Shown here piece after piece: positions 53,813 to 62,381 of a stretch of DNA of 64,000 nucleotides. Every line of letters starts with the position of its first letter. Within the stretch, counting starts at the first letter, position 1. Source of the DNA: Bradyrhizobium sp. DOA9 (GTDB lineage Bacteria; Pseudomonadota; Alphaproteobacteria; Rhizobiales; Xanthobacteraceae). Both the position numbers and the translations under genes were made by a program. The stretch lies in the NCBI RefSeq assembly GCF_000617845.2, contig NZ_DF820425.1, positions 2,717,725 to 2,781,724 of the forward strand, read 5' to 3'. The notes beneath the pieces were generated by a model. That model ran no database searches. It was given only the letters and a program-made list of their open reading frames with translations, and was not told where the DNA came from.

Positions 53813-54148
53813 ATGACCAACGTGAATACCAGTTCCGGCACTCTCAATCCGCTGTTTCATCCTGCTGCGCACTACGACTCGCCAGCCGACGTCCTGAATG
53901 CCGAGGAGCTCTCGTCGCCCGAGAAGCGCGTCATCCTGTCGTCCTGGGCATCGGACATGTACGCGGTCGAATCCTGTCCCGCCTTGCGCGAGATTCCCGG
54001 CATGAGCCACACGGTCCGGCTCGCCGACATTCTGGCCGCCTTGCGCAAGCTCGACGGCGACAACGACAATGACGACCCGCCGCGGGGCGGCGGCGTGCCG
54101 ATGCGGCTGCGGCGGCCATGGGCCGCCGCCGAAGGCCGGGCGGCGTGA
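53813..54148 (+). CDS. Small protein of unknown function
   Basis: A 111-residue protein I do not recognise. It has no signal peptide or membrane segment. The middle (SSPEKRVILSSWASDMYAVE then SCPALREIPGMSHTVRLADI) looks like a conserved fold with a single Cys; the end is Asp- then Arg-rich. ATG 53813 has GGAG 8 bases upstream. It lies between hsp20 and the protease gene and may be part of the stress group. Confidence 0.75.
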   Translation: MTNVNTSSGTLNPLFHPAAHYDSPADVLNAEELSSPEKRVILSSWASDMYAVESCPALREIPGMSHTVRLADILAALRKLDGDNDNDDPPRGGGVPMRLRRPWAAAEGRAA

Positions 54149-54261
54149 TGGTCACGCCCACCGTCCTCGCCCTCGTGCTGCTCGGCCAGGCCGCGGCAGC
54201 CTGGAGCGTCCCGTTTCTGGCCCTGCAGGGCTGGATCGTCGCATCAGGCGACGAAGGCTGA
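54148..54261 (+). CDS. Possible 37-residue membrane peptide
   Basis: A short frame beginning at ATG 54148, which shares its A with the previous stop (TGATG), encodes MVTPTVLALVLLGQAAAAWS and a further 17 residues. It would be one hydrophobic helix with a short acidic tail. The overlap suggests coupled translation, but its reality is uncertain. Confidence 0.3.
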   Translation: MVTPTVLALVLLGQAAAAWSVPFLALQGWIVASGDEG

Positions 54262-54310
54262 AGCACCAAGGCTCCGACTATCCCCACCAACACAACGCGG
54301 CAGGGTGACG

Positions 54311-55420
54311 ATGATGAATGCTGTGCGTCTGCTATTCCTGGTCTTGCTGATGCTGACGCTCACGGCATCGCAGCCTGCCGCCGGTCAGATTCCGGATCTC
54401 AAGACCGGCGGCCCGGTGCCGACCCTGGCGCCGCTGGTGCGCCAGGTGACGCCGGCCGTGGTCAACATCTCCGTGCACGGCCGCGTGCGCGAGGACAACC
54501 CGCTCTATCGCGATCCGCTCTTTCGCGAATTCTTCGACGTGCCCCGGCAGATCGAGAAGGAGGTCAATGCGACCGGCTCGGGAGTCATCGTCGACGCGCA
54601 ACGCGGCTATGTGCTGACCAACAATCACGTGGTCGAGGGCACCTCCGCCGTTCAGATCACGACCAAGGACGGCCGGCAGTTCTCCGCCAAGGTCATCGGC
54701 CGTGATCCGCCCACCGATGTCGCGGTGCTTCAGGTCCAGAACCCGGTCGGGCTCAAGGCGCTTCCCTTCGGCGACAGCGACGGGCTCGACGTCGGGGATT
54801 TCGTGCTCGCGATCGGCAATCCCTTCGGCCTCGGCCAGACCGTGACCTCGGGGCTCGTCAGCGCGCTGGGCCGCACCGGGCTCGGCAAGCAGGGCTATGA
54901 GGATTTCATCCAGACTGACGCGGCGATCAATCCCGGCAATTCCGGCGGCGCGCTGGTCAGCCTGCGCGGCGAGCTCGTCGGCATCAACTCGGCGATCATC
55001 TCGCCGGCGGGCGGCAATGTCGGCATCGGCTTTGCCATTCCGGTCAACATGGCGCGCAAGGTGATGGAGCAGATCATCGTGAGCGGCCGCGTCGAGCGCG
55101 GCCGCATCGGCATTTCGCTGAAGGACCTGCATCCGTCGGTCAACAGGGGATTGAATCAGGGCGCCGTCATCGCCGAGATCGCGGCGGATTCGCCCGCAGA
55201 CAAGGCGGGCCTGCGCAAGGGCGACATCGTGACCGGCGCCGATGACCGCCCGATCCGCACCGCCGCCCAGCTCCGCAACACGATCGGCCTTGCCCGCGTC
55301 GGCGAGGACGTGAAGCTCACGCTGCTGCGCAACGGTGCGCCGTTCACCGCCACGGTGCGCGTGGCGCCCGCAACCGAGCCGAGCAGCGCGCTCGCAGGCC
55401 CCAATCGCCTCGTCCGCTGA
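54311..55420 (+). CDS. DegP/DegQ-type periplasmic serine protease, one PDZ domain
   Basis: A 369-residue HtrA-family protease. A signal peptide or anchor occupies residues 1-26. The trypsin-like domain holds His106 (NNHVV), Asp136 (PTDVAVL) and Ser211 (NPGNSGGAL); one PDZ domain follows at about 260-355. Length and a single PDZ fit a short DegQ/DegS-like form. Start choice among GTG 54305, ATG 54311 and ATG 54314 is not decisive. It degrades or refolds damaged envelope proteins. Confidence 0.92.
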   Translation: MMNAVRLLFLVLLMLTLTASQPAAGQIPDLKTGGPVPTLAPLVRQVTPAVVNISVHGRVREDNPLYRDPLFREFFDVPRQIEKEVNATGSGVIVDAQRGYVLTNNHVVEGTSAVQITTKDGRQFSAKVIGRDPPTDVAVLQVQNPVGLKALPFGDSDGLDVGDFVLAIGNPFGLGQTVTSGLVSALGRTGLGKQGYEDFIQTDAAINPGNSGGALVSLRGELVGINSAIISPAGGNVGIGFAIPVNMARKVMEQIIVSGRVERGRIGISLKDLHPSVNRGLNQGAVIAEIAADSPADKAGLRKGDIVTGADDRPIRTAAQLRNTIGLARVGEDVKLTLLRNGAPFTATVRVAPATEPSSALAGPNRLVR

Positions 55421-55434
55421 AAACGAATGCGGGG

Positions 55435-55514
55435 ACCCTCTCCCCAGCCCTCCCCCGCAAGCGGGGGAGGGAGCCCAGTGCCGATGCCGCCGCATCGTGC
55501 ACGCCATATGCGAT
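55435..55514 (-). repeat. Partial copy of the MITE-like element
   Basis: This 80-base stretch, read on the minus strand, matches 29648-29727 at 78 of 80 positions, including the ccctcccccgc/gcgggggaggg palindrome. Only the left half of the 245-base element is present. It lies just after the protease gene, where the hairpin may act as a terminator. Confidence 0.85.
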
Positions 55515-55554
55515 TGCCTTGCCTGCGATGCTGTCGGGCCAGTGATCTCCCCGC

Positions 55555-55731
55555 TCAAGCCGCGCGGTGATCCCATTCGCCTTGCAGGTCGCGGATCAGC
55601 CGCCGCTCGCGTTCGATGCGCTGGCGATAGAGCTCGCGCTCGTGCTCGCTCCTGGCGCTGGCAAGAAGCAGCTCGTAATGGCCGATGACCTTCTCGCTGC
55701 CGCGGATCAGCAGGTCGCGCTGGCTGTTCAT
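55555..55731 (-). CDS. Small basic helical protein of unknown function (58 aa)
   Basis: A 58-residue frame starts at ATG 55731, overlapping the stop of the upstream 72-residue gene by four bases. The product (MNSQRDLLIRGSEKVIGHYE at its start, then many Arg/Glu helices) is charged and probably one helical hairpin. Codon use matches its neighbours and the overlap is typical of real coupled genes. Function unknown. Confidence 0.7.
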   Translation of the reverse strand: MNSQRDLLIRGSEKVIGHYELLLASARSEHERELYRQRIERERRLIRDLQGEWDHRAA

Positions 55732-55946
55732 TGCGCCATCCCCATTGCGCCAGCCGGCGCCTCGGCGGCGCGGAAGCCGACGGGAAAGTTCGCTGCGGTC
55801 AGGCCATCGAGCGCCGATTGCTCTTCTGCGAGGCGTCTCTCGATGAATTGGCGCTCGAGCTGCGACAGCCTGGTCTTCAGCAGGCGCCGGTAGCGGTGGA
55901 TGTTGTTGCGGTGCGCACGAATGCGGGCCAGATTCTCATCGAGCAT
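55728..55946 (-). CDS. Small basic coiled-coil protein of unknown function (72 aa)
   Basis: A 72-residue charged helical protein (RIRAHRNNIHRYRRLLKTRL then SQLERQFIERRLAEEQSALD), with a short flexible Ala/Gly tail. GGAGAG lies upstream of ATG 55946. It forms a two-gene operon with the 58-residue gene. Both look like small partners or regulators conserved in bradyrhizobia, but I cannot name a family. Confidence 0.75.
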   Translation of the reverse strand: MLDENLARIRAHRNNIHRYRRLLKTRLSQLERQFIERRLAEEQSALDGLTAANFPVGFRAAEAPAGAMGMAQ

Positions 55947-56165
55947 CGTCGTCTCTCCAGACGGTCGCGTTAGATCCTTTGGTTGTGCGAAGATGAGAAG
56001 GTCTCTTCTCGGCGAAAAAAATATTCAGCAGGTGAGCGGTGTCAAGATGTTGGCGCTGTCCTTGACGGCCGGGTTCCGGGGCGCGATTGCCTTTAGTTGG
56101 CCGGCAAGCGAACCTCGTGTGGCCATATTTGAGCAGGAGTGGTCTTTCGCGAGGGAGGCGCTCCG

Positions 56166-56552
56166 ATGACCAAGGCACTGATCATAGCTGTCGCAATGCT
56201 GGCTTACTTACCCGCGAGCGCGCTCGCGCAGGAGCGCGCGGGCGATGCGGCGCTCGGCGCGGTCTCGGGTGCGGTGGTGCTGGGGCCGGTCGGTGCGGTC
56301 GCCGGTGCCTTGATCGGCTATACGGCCGGACCGTCGATCGCCCGTTCCTGGGGCCTGAGAGGTTCGCAATCGGCAAGGCACCGGCCGCCGCCGCCGCGTC
56401 GCGCGGCTGCGACCGGCACCCCATCGCGCACGCGCGAGGCGATGGCCGCCAACGGCCAGATGAGAGCCGCCGGCAATCCGGCACCGCCGGTTCAAGCCGC
56501 GCCGGCCGCGCCGGCGCAATCGCCGGCACCGCCCGTTCAGGGATTCGACTGA
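56166..56552 (+). CDS. Exported glycine-zipper-like small protein
   Basis: A 128-residue protein with a signal peptide (residues 1-22, ending ALAQ), then a Gly/Ala-rich hydrophobic segment (GDAALGAVSGAVVLGPVGAV then AGALIGYTAGP) like glycine-zipper membrane domains, and a Pro/Ala/Arg-rich tail. Such proteins sit in the envelope; the role is unknown. ATG 56166 has GAGG upstream. Confidence 0.75.
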   Translation: MTKALIIAVAMLAYLPASALAQERAGDAALGAVSGAVVLGPVGAVAGALIGYTAGPSIARSWGLRGSQSARHRPPPPRRAAATGTPSRTREAMAANGQMRAAGNPAPPVQAAPAAPAQSPAPPVQGFD

Positions 56553-56586
56553 GGCGCAGCCCGGCTGACGCGGCCTGCGTCCCGAT

Positions 56587-57438
56587 CTAGGGCTGGCCGA
56601 GAATCTTCATCGCCGCGCGAAGGTGCGGCTTGTCGATCATCTGGCCGTCGAGCCGCAGCGTGCCCGAATTGGGATTGCTCGCGAACGCCGCGATCACCTT
56701 CTCCGCCCAGGCGCGCTCGGCCTCCGTCGGCGCGAAGGCCGCGTTGACGATGTCGACATGCTTGGGATGGATCAGCGCCTTGGCCGAAAAACCGTCGCGC
56801 CGCGCGGCGCGCGTCTCCTGCTCGAGGCCGGCAAGATTGTCGATGTCGGTGTAAACCGTGTCGATCGGCGCGACCTCGGCCGCCGCCGCCGCCATCAGGC
56901 AGAGATCGCGGGCGAGACGATAGGGGCTGTGGAACACGCCGCCGCTCGCCTTCTCGGTGGCGCCGAGCGAGGCGGAGAGATCTTCCGCGCCCCACATCAG
57001 GCCGGCAAGGCGAGGGGAGCAACCCTTGTAGCTGCCGAGGGCGAAGATCGAGCCGGCGGTCTCCGTCGCGACGCAGACGATGCGGGTCGAACCGATCGCG
57101 ATGCCGGCCGCGGCTTCCAAAGCCTCGAGCCAGGTCGCGACCTGCCGCACGTCGTCGCCGCCTTGCGATTTCGGCAGCACGATGCCGTCAGGCCCGCCCG
57201 GTATCACCGCGGCGAGATCGGCCAGCGTCATCCCGGTGTCGAGCGCGTTGACGCGGACATAGAGCTGGTGCGGGCCGGGACGGCTCTTCAGCATCGAGAG
57301 CGTGAGCTCGCGCGCCGCCGCCTTCTTCTCGGTGACGACGGAATCCTCGAGATCGATGATCAGCGCGTCGGCCTTGCCTTCGCTCGCCTTCTCGAATTTG
57401 CGCGGGGAATCGCCCGGCACGAACAGCATCGAACGCAT
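56587..57438 (-). CDS. CoA ester lyase (HpcH/HpaI, CitE-like)
   Basis: A 283-residue CitE-like lyase: MRSMLFVPGDSPRKFEKASE, the metal-site ALIIDLEDSV, IVLPKSQGGDDV and ALIHPKHVDIVNAAFAPTEA. Family members split malyl-, beta-methylmalyl- or citramalyl-CoA. It overlaps the MaoC hydratase stop by one base, so hydration and cleavage of the same unsaturated acyl-CoA are likely. The specific substrate is not visible. Confidence 0.9.
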   Translation of the reverse strand: MRSMLFVPGDSPRKFEKASEGKADALIIDLEDSVVTEKKAAARELTLSMLKSRPGPHQLYVRVNALDTGMTLADLAAVIPGGPDGIVLPKSQGGDDVRQVATWLEALEAAAGIAIGSTRIVCVATETAGSIFALGSYKGCSPRLAGLMWGAEDLSASLGATEKASGGVFHSPYRLARDLCLMAAAAAEVAPIDTVYTDIDNLAGLEQETRAARRDGFSAKALIHPKHVDIVNAAFAPTEAERAWAEKVIAAFASNPNSGTLRLDGQMIDKPHLRAAMKILGQP

Positions 57439-57890
57439 CAGACCGGCCTCTTGTGCATCATCGCCATGCGGCGGCATTTGCCGACGATCTCGTCGTTCTG
57501 GTTCAGGGCGTGGTGCTCGAACTCGACGATGCCCGCCTTCGGGCGCGATTTTGATTCCCGCAGCGAAAGCACCTTCGTCGTCGCCCGCAACGTGTCGCCA
57601 TGGAAGACCGGCTTTGGAAAGGTGACGTCGGTCATGCCGAGATTGGCGACGGTTGTGCCCAAGGTCGTATCATAGACCGTCATGCCGATCATGATGCCGA
57701 GGGTGTAAAGGCTGTTGAAAATGCGCTGGCCGAACTCGGTCTTCTCGGCGAAATGTGCGTCGATGTGCAGCGGCTGCGGGTTGAGCGTCAGCAGGCTGAA
57801 CAGGGTGTTGTCCATCTCCGTGACGGTCCGGGTCAAGGGATGCCTGAACTCCTGGCCCACGGAAAAGTCCTCGAAATAAAGCCCGGCCAT
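57438..57890 (-). CDS. MaoC-like acyl-CoA hydratase
   Basis: A 150-residue single hot-dog MaoC domain (YFEDFSVGQEFRHPLTRTVT, then NPQPLHIDAHFAEKTEFGQR with catalytic Asp/His). ATG 57890 has GGAGG upstream; a longer in-frame start is rejected. It is translationally coupled to the CitE-like lyase. The pair resembles itaconyl-CoA or mesaconyl-CoA hydratase with its lyase, though the MaoC is a short form. Confidence 0.88.
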   Translation of the reverse strand: MAGLYFEDFSVGQEFRHPLTRTVTEMDNTLFSLLTLNPQPLHIDAHFAEKTEFGQRIFNSLYTLGIMIGMTVYDTTLGTTVANLGMTDVTFPKPVFHGDTLRATTKVLSLRESKSRPKAGIVEFEHHALNQNDEIVGKCRRMAMMHKRPV

Positions 57891-58032
57891 GGCGGTTTCC
57901 TCCTCACGAAATAACGGCGCGCTTCTCACGTAGCGCCGCATGACCCCATGCATGGGTGGCACACTTCGCGGGCAAATTCACGTATCTGCCTGCGGTTTTT
58001 CGAGCTAAAGAACGCGAAGGGAGGTCAAGACC

Positions 58033-59199
58033 ATGGATTTCGCGCTCACCGATCAGCAGGAAGCCATTCGCGACGCCATCGCCAAGATCTGCGAAGGCTT
58101 TCCCGACGCCTATTGGCTGAAGAAGGACCACGACGGTGGCTTCCCGCACGACTTCCACAAGGCCTTGGCGGATGCCGGCTGGCTCGGCATCTGCGTGCCG
58201 GAAGAATATGGCGGCTCCGGGCTCGGCATCACGGAAGCTGCGATCATGATGCGCACCATCGCCGAATCCGGCGCCGGCATGTCCGGTGCTTCGGCGGTGC
58301 ACATCAACGTGTTCGGCTTGAACCCCGTCGTGGTGTTCGGCACCGAGGAGCAGCGCCGGCGCATGCTGCCGCCGATGGTCGAAGGCCGCGAGAAGGCCTG
58401 CTTCGCCGTCACCGAGCCGAACACCGGCCTCAATACCACCCAGCTCAAGACCCGCGCGGTCGCCAAGAACGACCGCTACATCGTCAACGGCCAGAAGGTG
58501 TGGATTTCGACCGCGCAGGTCGCCCACAAGATCTTGCTGCTGGCGCGCACCACGCCGCTGGAGGAGGTGCGCTCGCCGACCCACGGCCTCAGCCTGTTCT
58601 ACACCGATTTCGACCGCAACAGGATCAAGGTCCACGAGATCGAGAAGATGGGCCGCAAGATCGTCGATTCCAACGAGCTGTTCTTCGAGGATTTCGAGAT
58701 CCCGATGGAGGATCGCATCGGCGAGGAGGGCAAAGGCTTCCAGTACATCCTCGAAGGCATGAATCCGGAGCGCATTCTCATCGCGGCCGAGGCGGTCGGT
58801 CTCGGCAAGCTCGCGCTGTCGCGCGCGACCGAATACGCCAAGACGCGTGTCGTGTTCAACCGCCCGATCGGCAAGAATCAAGGCATCCAGCATCCGCTCG
58901 CGGTGAACTGGGTCGAGCTCGAGGCGGCCTGGCTGATGGTGATGTCGGCGGCCTGGCAATACGACAAGGGCATGCCCTGCGGTGCGGCGGCCAATGCCGC
59001 AAAGTACCTGGCCGGCGAAGCGGGCTTCTCGGCGTGCGAGCAGGCGGTGATGACCCATGGCGGCTTCGGCTACGCCAAGGAATTCCACGTCGAGCGCTAC
59101 TTGCGCGAGGTGCTGATCCCGCGCATCGCGCCGGTCAGTCCGCAGCTCGCGCTCAGCTTCATCGCGGAAAAGGTGCTGGGGCTCGCCAAATCGTACTGA
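58033..59199 (+). CDS. Acyl-CoA dehydrogenase
   Basis: A 388-residue flavoenzyme that introduces an alpha-beta double bond in acyl-CoA. The FAD/substrate motif CFAVTEPNTGLNTT is at about 123-136 and MTHGGFGYAKEFHVERYLRE near the end. The usual C-terminal Glu (in IYEGT-like sequence) is absent, while Glu246 in MNPERILIAA sits at the place used by isovaleryl- and long-chain dehydrogenases, so it is the likely base. It is divergent from the MaoC-CitE pair and converges with the ligase. Confidence 0.93.
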   Translation: MDFALTDQQEAIRDAIAKICEGFPDAYWLKKDHDGGFPHDFHKALADAGWLGICVPEEYGGSGLGITEAAIMMRTIAESGAGMSGASAVHINVFGLNPVVVFGTEEQRRRMLPPMVEGREKACFAVTEPNTGLNTTQLKTRAVAKNDRYIVNGQKVWISTAQVAHKILLLARTTPLEEVRSPTHGLSLFYTDFDRNRIKVHEIEKMGRKIVDSNELFFEDFEIPMEDRIGEEGKGFQYILEGMNPERILIAAEAVGLGKLALSRATEYAKTRVVFNRPIGKNQGIQHPLAVNWVELEAAWLMVMSAAWQYDKGMPCGAAANAAKYLAGEAGFSACEQAVMTHGGFGYAKEFHVERYLREVLIPRIAPVSPQLALSFIAEKVLGLAKSY

Positions 59200-59232
59200 C
59201 AAGTCGTACTGAACAAGTCGTACTGAACGGGT

Positions 59233-60807
59233 CTATTCGGCGGCGATCCGCTCCATCGCCATGGCCCGAAGCCTGGCGCGCTGGATCTTCACGCCGTTGG
59301 CGCTGTCGGTGACCGGGAAGGTATCCACGACATAGATCCGCGCCGGCACCTTGTAGCCGGCGAGCCGCTCGCGCAGACGCGCGATCAGCGTCTCCTGTGC
59401 CGGCGGCTCCGTTGTCGGGATCACGAAGGCGACGCAGCGCGCCTGTCCCTTGAGATCGACCGCGACGACCTGGGCGTCGGCAACGCCGGCGCAGGATTTG
59501 AGCTCGTCCTCGATCTCCCCGGGCGCGACCAGGAAGCCGCCGAGGCGCATCGCATCGCCGGCGCGGGTCTCGTAGACGAAGGAGCCGTCGCCGCGCAGCC
59601 GGCCGATGTCGCCGGTGCGGAAGAAGCCGTCGGCGGTGATCGCCTCGCGCGTTGCCTCCGGATTGTTGAAATAGCCGAGGAATCGCGAGGGCGCGCTGAT
59701 CTCGATCTCGCCGGAGACGCCGTCGGCGGCGAGCTTGCCCGTCTCGACATCGCGCACGCGGACTTTCGCCTCGCCCGACATCGGCCAGCCGCCGCCCTCG
59801 ATCCGATCGGCGAAGGCATCACCGGGGCGGCCGATCGAGAACAGCGCCTGCACCTCGCTCGACCCGTAGAGGCCGAACAGCTTCAGGCCGCGCGCTTCGG
59901 CCTCCGCGGCCAGCTCGCGCCAGCCGGGCTGGAACGCGGCGAAGCCGCAGACTTCGAGATGCGGAAACGGGCATGGCGCATCGGTGAGCGCAAGAATACG
60001 CCGGAACATCTCGTCCGAACCGAAGGAATGCGTGATCCGTTGCGTGCTGAGGATATTCAGGGCCGGCGCTGCCTCGAAAGCATCGAGCACATGAATGGTC
60101 GCGCCGGCTGCGAGGAAGCCGAGCAGGCTCGTCATGCCGAACGTGCCGCAGAACGGCAGCATCGCCAGCAGCGAATGACGGTGGGAATCGAGCTGGAGCG
60201 CGCGGGCAACGGAGGCGGCGTGTATCGACAGCGTCGCTTGCGAATGCGCGACGAGCTTCGGCCCCTTGGTCGTGCCCGATGTGGTGTAGAGCAGCACGGG
60301 CAGGTCGACATCATTCTGGGATGGCGGAGCCGGCGGGTAGGGCGTCTCGAACGCATCGAACCGCACGCAGCGCCAGCGTGCTGGGATCGCATCCGCGCCG
60401 ACCACGGCAAGCCGTTGCAGCGCCGGCACCTCGGCCTCGGTGACATCGGCGAGGATGGCGGCAAAGTCGATCGCGCGGAAGGCCGCCTCGACCACCATGA
60501 GCTTCGCGCCTGACAGCTTGAGCAGGTGCGCGACTTCCGCGCTGCGGTAGCGCGTATTGACCGCGGCGACGACCGCGCCGAGCCGTGCCGCGGCGAACAG
60601 CAGGGCGAGCCATTCGACCCGGTTGACCAGCCAGACCGCGACGACGTCGCCCTTGCCGATGCCTTGCGCGGCAAGCCAGGCGGCGGTCTGATCGATCTTC
60701 GCCGAGAACTCCGCGCGAGAGACGGCCTTGCCGTCGAACACCAGGGCGGGGTCGGCGGCGGTCTCGATCCGGAGCAGCGATTGCAGCGAAAAATCGGTGG
60801 CGCTCAT
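59233..60807 (-). CDS. Acyl-CoA synthetase (AMP-binding family)
   Basis: A 524-residue adenylate-forming enzyme. The phosphate-binding motif is VLLYTTSGTTKGPKLVAHS, the A5-like motif LKLFGLYGSSEVQ, and the C-terminal catalytic Lys507 lies in NGVKIQRARLR. It would activate a carboxylic acid with CoA for the nearby dehydrogenase, hydratase and lyase. Substrate unknown; it might be a medium-chain or branched acid. Confidence 0.92.
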   Translation of the reverse strand: MSATDFSLQSLLRIETAADPALVFDGKAVSRAEFSAKIDQTAAWLAAQGIGKGDVVAVWLVNRVEWLALLFAAARLGAVVAAVNTRYRSAEVAHLLKLSGAKLMVVEAAFRAIDFAAILADVTEAEVPALQRLAVVGADAIPARWRCVRFDAFETPYPPAPPSQNDVDLPVLLYTTSGTTKGPKLVAHSQATLSIHAASVARALQLDSHRHSLLAMLPFCGTFGMTSLLGFLAAGATIHVLDAFEAAPALNILSTQRITHSFGSDEMFRRILALTDAPCPFPHLEVCGFAAFQPGWRELAAEAEARGLKLFGLYGSSEVQALFSIGRPGDAFADRIEGGGWPMSGEAKVRVRDVETGKLAADGVSGEIEISAPSRFLGYFNNPEATREAITADGFFRTGDIGRLRGDGSFVYETRAGDAMRLGGFLVAPGEIEDELKSCAGVADAQVVAVDLKGQARCVAFVIPTTEPPAQETLIARLRERLAGYKVPARIYVVDTFPVTDSANGVKIQRARLRAMAMERIAAE

Positions 60808-60839
60808 GCCACCGGACTAACCCGATCGCGCCAACCTGT

Positions 60840-61475
60840 CTACTTGGTGCCGAACATCCGGTCGCCGGCATCGCCCAATCCCGGCACGATGTAGCCGTGG
60901 TCGTTGAGCCGCTCGTCGATCGCGGCGGTCCAGATCGGCACGTCGGGATGCTCGCTCTGGAATTGAGCGATGCCTTCAGGGGCGGCCAGCAGGCAGACGA
61001 AGCGGATGTCGCGGGCGCCGCGCGCCTTGAGCAGGGACGCGCCGGCGCAGGCCGAGTTGCCGGTCGCGAGCATCGGATCCATCAGGATCACGGTGCGGTC
61101 CGACAGGTCCTGCGGCGCCTTGAAGTAATATTCCACGGCCTGCAGCGTCTCGGGGTCGCGGTAGAGCCCGATATGGGCGATGCGTGCCGAGGGCATCAGG
61201 GCCAGCATGCCGTCGAGGAAGCCGACGCCGGCGCGCAGGATCGGCGCGAGCGTCAGCTTCTTGCCGGCGATCTTCGGCGCCTGCATGGCCGCGATCGGCG
61301 TCTCGATCTCGACCAGCTCCAGCGGCAGATCGCGCGTCACCTCGTAGCCGAGCAGCATCCCGATCTCGTTCAGGATCTCGCGAAAGCTCTTGGTCGAGCG
61401 GTCCTTCTCCCGCATCAGGGAGAGCTTGTGCTGGACCAGGGGGTGGGCGACGACGTTGACATTGCCTGTGCTCAT
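60840..61475 (-). CDS. upp: Uracil phosphoribosyltransferase
   Basis: Upp makes UMP from uracil and PRPP (pyrimidine salvage). The 211-residue product has [20 protein letters not shown] at the N-terminus, the PRPP loop [20 protein letters not shown] and the C-terminal [17 protein letters not shown] uracil-binding region. Full length, no defects seen. It stands between unrelated acyl-CoA genes. Confidence 0.97.
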   Translation of the reverse strand: MSTGNVNVVAHPLVQHKLSLMREKDRSTKSFREILNEIGMLLGYEVTRDLPLELVEIETPIAAMQAPKIAGKKLTLAPILRAGVGFLDGMLALMPSARIAHIGLYRDPETLQAVEYYFKAPQDLSDRTVILMDPMLATGNSACAGASLLKARGARDIRFVCLLAAPEGIAQFQSEHPDVPIWTAAIDERLNDHGYIVPGLGDAGDRMFGTK

Positions 61476-61559
61476 GAAACCGCTCTACACGGTTCCGTGA
61501 AACTTCGCCAGATCGGGCGGGTGGTTTTAGGCAGAGCCTTTTCCGCGGGATAGACGGCC

Positions 61560-62300
61560 TCAACCGGGCACCGCGACCGCGCTGCGCGCTCGGTTGCTTG
61601 CCTCATAGGCAGCCAGGGTCAGTTCGCGGTCGATCGCCGCGCGCATGGCGTCCATGGCTCCCTGGCGCAGGCGCCGCTTTGCGGTGGCATGCGACGGTTT
61701 GTGGATGGCCCGTAAGCCCGTGATAATCGTCTCGATCGTGGCGTCGACCATCTCCGGCGCAACCACCCGATCGAGAAAGCCGGCTGCCTGCGCCTCCTCC
61801 GGCTCGTACATCTCGCCCAGCGTGACGGTGCGGCTGAGCCAGGCCGGATGTAGCCGGCTGCGCGCGAGCTCGATGGCAAAGCTGGGCGGCGCAATGCCGA
61901 TCGCCACCTCGTTCAGCCCCATGCGATGCGCTCCGCGCGCGCCGAGCCTGACGTCGCAGGCGAGCAGCAGGAACGTCCCCATCGGATAAGCATGGCCCTC
62001 CATCACGCCGATGGTCGGATGCGGAAACGACATCAGCCGCAGCGCAAGCTCGGCGCCGGCCCGGACCATCTCGAGGCTCTTGCCGGCATCGCCCGAGGCG
62101 AACACTTTCAGATCGAAGCCCGCGGAAAAGATGCCGGGCCGGCCCGAGCGCAGCACCGCTATTTCCGCCTCCGTCTCGGCGCGATCGAAGGCGGCGCCGA
62201 TCTCGCCCAGCATCGCGGCGGACATCACGTTGACCTTGCCGTCGTCGAGCCCAATCCGCGCCACGCCGTCGTTCAGCTCATAGGTCACTCTCTCAGGCAT
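61560..62300 (-). CDS. Enoyl-CoA hydratase/isomerase (crotonase family)
   Basis: A 246-residue crotonase-fold protein with the oxyanion-hole segments FSAGFDLKVFASGDAG and EGHAYPMGTFLLLACDVRLG. The usual first catalytic Glu of hydratases is not obvious (GLNEVAIGIAPP is present), so isomerase or hydrolase activity is possible. It is divergent from a TetR gene, which likely controls it. Confidence 0.9.
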   Translation of the reverse strand: MPERVTYELNDGVARIGLDDGKVNVMSAAMLGEIGAAFDRAETEAEIAVLRSGRPGIFSAGFDLKVFASGDAGKSLEMVRAGAELALRLMSFPHPTIGVMEGHAYPMGTFLLLACDVRLGARGAHRMGLNEVAIGIAPPSFAIELARSRLHPAWLSRTVTLGEMYEPEEAQAAGFLDRVVAPEMVDATIETIITGLRAIHKPSHATAKRRLRQGAMDAMRAAIDRELTLAAYEASNRARSAVAVPG

Positions 62301-62381
62301 CTGCCTCTCCCGTCATTGTCATGCCTTGACTGTCGGAGGCTGATGTAGACCAATCAATATAATTTTCCTGAGGAGGGCGCC

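Noticed and set aside
62301..62381. A TetR operator in the gap between the crotonase-family and TetR genes
   Set aside because: I found no convincing palindrome there; an operator is expected but cannot be placed.
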